DNA of 64,000 bases. Source: Antennarius striatus (Eukaryota; Chordata; Actinopteri; Lophiiformes; Antennariidae). The notes beneath the pieces are model-generated. The model was not told where the DNA came from and searched no databases. It was given only the letters and a program-made list of their open reading frames with translations. Below, one piece after another: positions 51,116 through 64,000 of the stretch. The stretch covers positions 12,117,501 through 12,181,500 of the forward strand of contig NC_090796.1 of NCBI RefSeq assembly GCF_040054535.1. The letters are read 5' to 3'. The position numbers were made by a program, and so were the translations under genes. The stretch's first letter is position 1. The number at the start of each line of letters is the position of its first letter.

Positions 51116-54100
51116 TCACTGCACTCCCACCAGCTCTGTGATGGGTGGGGCGAACACCATCAGCTCCTTGTATTTGTGGAAGAAGAGGCGCAGACGGGAA
51201 AGGTAGCTGTCCTCCTGGTATGGAAGCTTCTTTTCAGTCAGATACTTGGACACGAGAGGTTTGACCTGAAAACACAGGGCAAATTTTAACGACACCTATA
51301 TATTTGCATCAAAATGATTTTGTCATGACTGCTGATAACACTTAAGTTTATTTTTAATCTTGGCCTTTTCCTGCATTAATATCCTCTGTCTTTTCAAAGC
51401 CTGTATGCACTGATTACGCTGTGTTTGACAGCCGCTTTCGAATTAAATATGGATTTTAATTCTACTTTTAATTGTACTTCAAAAAGATTTCCTGGTAAAA
51501 ATCTGAAGTGACAACAATATAATTATGATTATTATAAAAATAGGCAATTAAACTAAATACAATACTTTTACCAGTAATTTGGTTGTGACCCTTTAATGAA
51601 GAAACTTCAGTCGGTATTATCAAGTACCTCAAGGAATTTTTTGTTTGTTCACATCTCTGAACTCATGAACTAAATTATCGCACAATAAATAAATCCATCC
51701 AAACAGATAAGATACTGTATAATGACATAATATAATTTCCTACCTTTAAACACATGTGATCTGAGAGGAAAGGAAAGAGATGGTGCTCCACGTGGCAGTT
51801 GATGAGCGAGTGTCCAAACATCCAGTCCAGCAAGACGTTTCGTGGTAGGTTCAGGACCCCGTGGGTCATTTGGTAGATCCTCTTGGGTCGACTGGTGGGT
51901 GAGAACATGTCGAGGCCAATGTGCTGCAGATTACACAGACTGGATTTGTTGGAAGTTGAGGAAATCACACATAAAATATGCAGAAAGCATCATTTCTATT
52001 TTATCTGCGGTCTTGAGTAATTCATTAAATTACTCAAGATTACTCAAGATTAACAACATTAAATAGCTCTACTGTCTTTACTATCAAGGACAGCAAATTT
52101 TCCCCCTGTTGCGTTAATTCCTCTAACTGATCAAAGTTACCTTCAATACATCATAAGAAGAGTTTATTGTTCTCAGACAAGCTAATGGAGTCCACTCCAC
52201 CTAAAGTCATCCTCACGGAAGTGCTGATTTCTGGGGGGGTGTCACTTTGACACCCCCCAGAAAGTCTCATACACAATGACACTTTCCAACAACAGCAAAA
52301 GGAGACCAAGAGAAGATATGGTTTCCAGCCAGATCCCACACCAAGAAGAAAAATATTCCCAGGATTTCACATCAAGAACCTGTATTTTTTAATCCACCTT
52401 CACACACTGTGATCGGAACAATACACAATGACCTGTGTGATCTGGAGAGACCATGCATGAATTGTTTCTTTTTATCCTGTTAGTTCCCTGACTGCCCCGA
52501 TAACATACAAAGCTGCACTGGAGAAAAAGTTTCTCAGATGTCTTTGGAACAAAAGGTGCCCTCATAACCATTTGGCATGGTGAACCGGCTCTAGTACATT
52601 GTATGAATACAATGTTAGGGTAGTCAGAGTCCAGTTAGTGGCTGATCCTGAGCTTTTGATTGAATCACATGATTTTAATCAGCAGATGGATGTAATTCAG
52701 TGAGGACTGGATTGAGGTTTTCTTAAAAGGGCTCAAATGTAAAACACATTTTTTTCTGGTCTCTACATATTAAGTAGTCCTCCCAAACCCCTACCAACTC
52801 CTAGAATGAAGAAAACAAAGGGGTCCTGGACAGACTGTGCAGCCCACAATCAAACACACTGATCACAATTAGCTCCTTTTGTGATGTAATGACAGGACTG
52901 ATTAACATATCCCAGCCCCATCTCCGCAAGATCCCTCCCTTTCCTCTTATCAGGGAGTGTTCATCCCTGAGGTGTGTCCAGCGGTAAAGTAGCAGTGTGG
53001 TGCAATGTTGTCGCTCACAGCTAGACACACAAGTTTCTCAGTTATTGGTTGTAAAAATCAACATACTGTAACTGCTAATATTCTTCCCCAAACAAATAAT
53101 AACTAAATAGACCATGGTTGCATTTTAATTTGTACTTTTTACATTTTAAACATCAGCCCATAGTGCCGTTAGCCACATCCTCTCCAAGAGAGAGGTGTGT
53201 GACAGACAAGGCAGGCATTGACAGACAGAGCTCATTATCATTTAATGGTGCAGGCCAGAAACAGCTGAGTGTCCGTCCAACAACTTTTACACAGCTGAAA
53301 TTCAGGACCACAGATCAATTCAGGTCAATAAATTTCAAATACAGTGTAGTTGGACATCTGACACCTGTGTGAAATTGATTGAGAGGAGTATAATATGGGA
53401 ACATTTAAGTTACAGTCTGATTCCAAAAAGGACTGTAACAACTTTAATGTGGTCAAAAATATTCAGTTTGCTGTCATAAAAGATTTTAAAATTAGCATTG
53501 AAGACTCATAATACTGAGAGCATTCAGCCCTGCTGGCCTGCTGGAGGTATTTCTCACCTGGAAAATGTTGACATGGATGTATGGAACCGAGAACATTGCT
53601 CTGCAAACTAGCATGCAGAGCAAAGCGCTGAGAGGAGACAGGAAGCCAGACACATGGATCAGCAGCCAATACTGTGAATACAGGCCCAGCATCATCATCA
53701 GGATGGTCCTACCCATGTGGCCCAAAGAGTGTTCTTTGAGGTGAGCTGCAAAACCAGAGAATCAGAAGCCATCACATGTGCGAGAATAAAGTCACACACA
53801 AGCTTATGCTGATATTCACATTTCATGTACAAATATTTGAGCAAACTCATAAACTGTCGGTTCTCCCTCAGTCCTGTGGCGCCTCTCACCGAGTGCAACA
53901 AGTGGAGTGATGATCGGCACGGCCAGGGGTGCTATGAACAAGTAGATGGTGCGAGGCAGGAAGGGGACCTTCCATACGCTGGAGTCTCCCAGTCCAATGA
54001 CGTTAGTGTGAGCGTGATGCATCTTAATGTGACCCTGAACGCCGGCTCGAGCTGAGAAGGAGCTGCAGATCTGAATGGATGAACACAAGCTTATGAGCCC

Positions 54101-57076
54101 CCATCAAAAGAAAAATGACACGAAAGCAACATGCTGAAAGAGTTATCTGCTTCATCTGAAACAGTCATAATTTTTCATGCTGGCTAATGTCCTTAAACTC
54201 TCCCTGACAGACAAGTCAGTAAATATTTTAAAAAATCAGGCAGGGAAATCCATACTTGTTAGTTGTATTACTTTCTTTTCTACTCAGTTTGATTCTTGGA
54301 GCATTAGACCACGGGGAAAAACAGTAAATGTTATGATGATGTTTGGATTACTTAAAGAGTTCCTGGACATTTAGTAAATAGACACATTCCCGGTTCATGA
54401 GTTCACTCAACTTTTCCAGCCCAGACAATATTATTCAACACAGCTTCAGTAACGTGATTCCCAGCAGAACTACAACGGTAATCATTCACTCTTGTCAATA
54501 TTAATGTTTCTGGAGTCGAGCACAGGTTGGCATTTCACCTTTATTTACATAGGGTCTGTTGTTCGAGCATGAATCTCACCCTGTTCTCTTGCCCCTGTGC
54601 AGCAGTAAACTGAGGCTTCACTGATGGCACTTGAAACAATAATACAGATATTTTTGTATTGGCAGGAATTAGGAGAGGAAATTGTTTACATTCACTAAAC
54701 TGCAGCTGCAGCATTACCAGGATTTAGGCCTGTCCAATTTACATCTTATAAACACATAATGTCTGTATGAATTATTTAGCTTGAAGAGAACTTGTAGGTT
54801 TAGTTTTACCCTTTTAGCCCAGAATAGCTGTCTCCCACGGTTTCTAGTCTTTCTACTTCCTTAACTGGCAACAAACTCTCGCTTCACGTTTATCCTGCAG
54901 ACATAAAAGCTTTATCGATCTTCCAATGTCAGCAAGAAAACAAATCAAATTTCCCCTCTGAAACCAAAGTTTTGCTTTAAGTACTCTGACTGATCATGTT
55001 TACTTTCAGCAGCTGGATTTTTTAAAGCACTGCTTCAGGACTACAAGTGACAACTAAAGCAAAACAAGCTGGTGCTCCATGTTAGCATCCAGTTTATTTC
55101 TGAGCATCTCACCTCGATAAAGAAAATGGCCCAGAGCTTCCCCAGTGTCTTCGACTCGCTCAGCGCCCCATGGCTGGCCAGATGTGTCCCTTTGGTGGTG
55201 ATGACAGCGTGGGCCACGCCCATCAGCAGCATGCCGGCTGAAAAACACAGGGTCTGAGAGGATCCTAGCAGCAGGAAGGCTGTGAGAGAGGACAGGAGAG
55301 GACAGACACACACTAGTATAGACATCAAATACTCATACACAACTCGCAACAGATCACCAGTCATTTTCCAATCCTTTTCTTGACCATCTTTCTTTTCTAG
55401 ATTTGTTTCTACCGCTCTTCCCACAGTCCACCAAAATGAACATCATGCTAGTGGCCCCACGATGCTCCAATGATGATTACACAGTGAAGACCAGAGCTCA
55501 CTCAAATAAAGGCATTTTACCTCAGACTACTTTAGCTGGATTTTGAATACCTTTGTTAGGCAGAATTCTTCCATTCCACTCTACTTTACAAAGTTTCATT
55601 TTCAGGGGGCAATGAATGGATATTAATCCATCCAGCAGTTACACACACACTCAAATATAGACAAGACGATGCTCTGTGTGTGTGAAGTCATGCCGTCACA
55701 CACTGGATGTGTGTCATGATCAAGTCACTTTGTTTTGTTTGTACTTATAGTCCTGCTTTATTTTTTACATGACGTTGAATTTCTTATCATCTTGGTTGCT
55801 GTGTCTATATTTCAACCCTGATAATTCAGTTTATTATTCACGAACATGACGTTATCACTGTCAACTTCCTGTCTCGACATACAGTTTGATGACTGGTCTC
55901 TTTTATCAATAATGCGCCAGCAAAAGCAAACAGCGAGGCTTCTTTGGCTATGTATAATAGCTGCATGGAAGAGATTTGCATCTCCCCTTCCTCATTCTAT
56001 AAAGCATATTTAGTCTGTGCTTGAGGGAAACGTCACAACTGCAAAAACAATTAGCCTAGAATAATTCAGGCACATCTAAAAGTATGGATTATACATTAAA
56101 CTTGATCCCATGGTGTTGCTGGGGCTCACTGGCAACAATAGTCCCTCTTCTAATTGAGGTTATGTAGCTGACCACTAGTGACCCAGATAAAGGGGGACCA
56201 TGGGATACTGTGAAAGTACACACCAGAATGACGGCGCTGCTAGATCGACAGAACAGTATTTGAATGTGTAAACACTCAAGATGGAATGTGATCAACTGCA
56301 AATCACACATGAAAATTTGTGAGATAGTTACAGCTGAAATTATAGATCAGTGTTAAACTTTATTCAACAAACAAAGGCAGTAATTTTCAAGGTTGGTGTG
56401 GGATTACATTTGACTAGTTTCAGACTCTCAGATGTGGATATGTTTAGTTTTCTTGTCTACTTTGACATAAAACTGAACACTTTTGGTAACTTAGGACTGC
56501 TAAGTAGGATTAATAGGACTATTTTGGAAAAAGTTAAATATGTTTGTATATAATGGGTCAGGGTTTATTTTGTCTTCTTCATAATGCTATTGAAGAACTA
56601 TGTGAAAGGTCAAACAGTAAAACTAATCATGGATTAAAGCCCCTCAATTTTATAGTCTATTTCATGTTTTCCTGCAGCACACATTCTGCATAGTAGAGAT
56701 AACTGACAATATTTCAAGGTAACAAACAACAAATGTCAATTGTATTCCTACATCATCATCAGAATGATTTGCACCATGAGGACAGCTGATGAAGATTCCA
56801 GTGTGAAGTCTTACCAGGCGGCAGACACAGGAACGCCGCCGCCAGGATGCTGCAATCGATGCCTCTCTTCTCCCACCAGCTGCTCTCTTTCACCACCATC
56901 TGCACCAGTCTTGTGAGCTCCATCATCAGCGACTCCTTCTCCGCTTCATCTCCACCTGCCCACTCGTTCTCCTTCCTGTACCCCTTCATTTCTTCGCTGC
57001 ACTCTGACACCACTTTCCTCTTGACTAACATTCCCCCCATCCTCCTGTCTTCTTCATCCTCTGGAACATTCTTCAT
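51116..57076 (-). CDS. fads6: Fatty acid desaturase 6, tandem copy B
   Basis: This is the copy with its original 5' end. Six coding exons (375 aa; human FADS6 about 368): 57076-56815, 55279-55113, 54070-53890, 53745-53558, 51923-51744, 51265-51116. The N-terminus is acidic/basic (MKNVPEDEEDRRMGG), then LMMELTRLVQMVVKESSWWE. Histidine boxes HLASH, HIKMHHAH and HVEHHLFP are complete, and all introns read GT-AG. It differs from copy A at scattered residues (for example EHSLGHMG versus EHSWGHMG, and LDWMFGHS versus MDLLFGHS). Exon 6 is identical at the base level. It sits 3' of ush1g on the same strand, the neighbour FADS6 has in human. Confidence 0.94.
52231..52260. repeat. G-rich hairpin in fads6B intron 4
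   Basis: ctgggggggtgtca and tgacaccccccag form a stem of about 13 bp with a 2-3 base loop. Confidence 0.7.
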
Positions 57077-58683
57077 GTCAAACTCCTGTGCTGCAGCTCA
57101 TTCCAAAGTCACCATGTGGTTTGTGTCCTATTGTGAGCAGCCAGCGATATGCCCAGCAGACACACTATATTCTGAACATAAAGTCCACAGTTCAAGGTTA
57201 GCATTGCGAAAGTCCTCGTTGGGGAGAAGCATTGTCAAAGAGGCCCAGCCCCCTTCCTGCTGATTCAAGATCCTCATGGAGCCTCCTTTCCTACCTCCTT
57301 CTCATGTCTCTTGCACTGTTCCCTCTCTTTCTTTTCCGTCAGCTGACTCCTTATGCAATCCAGAAGCAGAGGAATTTATTGTCCTGCTGCCCAAATGTGT
57401 AAGACTGCCCTGTTATGTGATAGACCCTAAAACCCTCACACAGGCAACCACCAAGCAACGCTCTCTCTTCTCTGGTGTCTCATACATTGTGCATGTCGCT
57501 CACCCCTTCGTGTTTTTTTTCTCTCTGCCTCCTTTCCCCTCCCATCTCTGTAACCTTGGCAAATGTCCTGGGAAAGGAGAGGGAGGAAGGGGGGCTGTTC
57601 AGTTGTCTCGTCACGTGAGAAAAGGAGGAGACGCCGGCATGCAAGAATGTACCCTGAGATTTGGGATGTGAGTCTGTTGGCACATGGGAGTATATATATC
57701 TACATGCACATATCAAATGTCTGCACTGCATTTCATCTGGACACAGGCCAGTGTTCTGGGTTTCATTTAATGCTGACTGCGGTATGCACTTCAGAAGGTG
57801 GAGTGTGTTTATTTTATCCTCCACAGGACATCAGGTACTGCTGAGGGGGGGTTGGGGGGCAGACTGTCTGGCAGCTCTTCTTACAACCTCTCACAGTTTT
57901 CCTGTTGTTCTTATTCAAATGGACTCCAATCACCCTTCATTTTGTACAGACAGACCATGAGAATAATACCTGAGGATAGGGGAGGAGGTGCTGATGTTAG
58001 GCAAACACTGGTTGGTTTTGTAAGGATACATCCAGACACAAAACTTTATCCTTCATTTTATTTTATATTATATGGTTGTATGTATTTGTTCATGTACAAA
58101 AACAGACTTTCTCCACCATTTACATACAAAGGTACTCTCCAGTGCGCAGATGGATGGCCCTTCATGGAAACCAAATCCACCCCAGAGCAACCTGAGATAA
58201 CAGCGTTATCTAGCTCACACTCTCATAACCCCACAGAATCTGCCCACTAGTGCAATTGCAAAAGTGTTTGCAGAGCAGCAGCCAGTCAGGGTACATTTTT
58301 ATTTATGAATAATCACATATATAAATAGTATTTATATGGCATGGAGAGAAAAATCACATGTTTGAGGTAAGAAAACTATACAAAGAGGACTTTATAAACA
58401 TGGTGAAAGAATTACATTCAATTGAAAACAAAATCAGCCACTGATCCTTCTGTTAATACCTTATGCGAAGATATCAGGAGATATGCTCGTATCTATGTGT
58501 ACATGTGGCAAAGTCTTCCATTAAAATGTATATTGCTTTTATTCACTTTCAATCAGGTGCCTATAGACTTCATGTTCTCTCAGCAGTCTGTAAAGGGGAG
58601 GAGCCTCCATCTCATATCTCCTTTGCGAGTCCTGTAAAATACCATAATGTATCACTGATAAAATATTCATATATATGTGTGTG

Positions 58684-58759
<76 letters not shown>

Positions 58760-59154
58760 CACACATATACACACACACATACATACACGTATATATACGT
58801 GTATATATATATATACATATATATATACAGTATGTATATATACAGTATGTACGCTGTATATATACAGTATGTATATATAATGGAAATGGCTCAAAAGTCT
58901 ATAAAGCTCCAAAGTGGGACTTTTTTCTTATGTTGCCACTAGGTGGTGCTACATAGACAGTTGAATAACGTTCTTGTGAGTCTTCAGTTGTTCAATATTA
59001 AGCGATGTCACACGAGCACACAGGTGCATGGTGTATAAAATAAGCATCTTATATTAAATTGAACAATGTTTTGCTCATTGATGAGGTGCAAGTAAAAGTA
59101 TTTCACTGATGTGACATTATTTTGTTAAAAATAGTTCTGTGTGACTCCATACCT
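57077..59154. other. fads6B upstream region and ush1g 3' flank
   Basis: The left part should hold the fads6B promoter. A 131-residue plus-strand frame (57276-57671) has no recognisable domain. The right part holds the composite microsatellite at 58675-58880 and the presumed ush1g 3' UTR. No clear AATAAA was found close to the stop. Confidence 0.45.
58675..58880. repeat. (TG)n-(TA)n-(CA)n composite palindromic repeat
   Basis: About 9 TG units, about 27 TA units and about 9 CA units form a self-complementary block. It continues into degenerate TA/CA repeats and three copies of atatacagtatgta. Confidence 0.92.

Positions 59155-64000
<4,846 letters not shown>

Noticed and set aside
57276-57671. 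131-residue frame between fads6B and ush1g
   Set aside because: No recognisable domain; composition and overlapping antisense frame suggest chance.

Overview
This is a teleost fish genomic window. The evidence is multi-exon genes with vertebrate GT-AG introns, abundant (CA)n, (GATA)n and (GGAT)n microsatellites, and the interspersed repeats typical of ray-finned fish (tRNA-type SINEs, MITEs, LINE tails ending in GGAT repeats). Five intact or near-intact protein families are recognisable, all on the minus strand. A decayed galanin receptor lies on the plus strand.

Layout. Positions 1-18,000 hold no recognisable gene. This stretch carries SINE, MITE and LINE fragments, a 24-bp minisatellite, one broken coding-like fragment, and two high-complexity stretches that could be conserved non-coding elements. 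A galr2-type receptor pseudogene lies at about 18.34-19.19 kb. It is followed by exoc7 (exocyst Exo70; 21 coding exons, 711 aa) at 19.76-28.13 kb, tvp23b (Golgi membrane protein; 7 exons, 201 aa) at 30.2-32.9 kb, and trim16 (RING-less TRIM; 7 exons, 585 aa) at 34.2-40.1 kb. Two tandem copies of fads6 (fatty acid desaturase 6) follow: copy A at 42.7-47.8 kb (346 aa) and copy B at 51.1-57.1 kb (375 aa). ush1g (Sans; 3 exons, 477 aa) closes the window at 59.2-63.7 kb.

From memory, the galr2-exoc7 and fads6-ush1g neighbourhoods match human 17q25.1, and tvp23/trim16 match human 17p. The window therefore looks like one ancestral linkage block. The genes do not form a pathway: they cover exocytosis, Golgi trafficking, damage-response ubiquitin ligase, lipid desaturation and hair-cell scaffold functions.

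The most interesting structure is the fads6 tandem duplication. The duplicated unit appears to run from trim16 exon 1 to fads6 exon 1. As a result, copy A has lost its own 5' end and is joined, exactly at the trim16 start codon, to a second copy of the trim16 5' leader and upstream region. The captured trim16 AUG is out of frame and opens an 11-codon upstream ORF, whose stop overlaps the first in-frame fads6 AUG (ATGA). Copy A also carries a GC splice donor where copy B has GT. Some exons are identical between copies while the introns have diverged, which suggests gene conversion. In exoc7 I find a 12-nt in-frame microexon, a GC-AG intron and a NAGNAG acceptor. All exon boundaries were read by eye from splice signals, reading phase and remembered family sequences. 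No alignment or database search was run.
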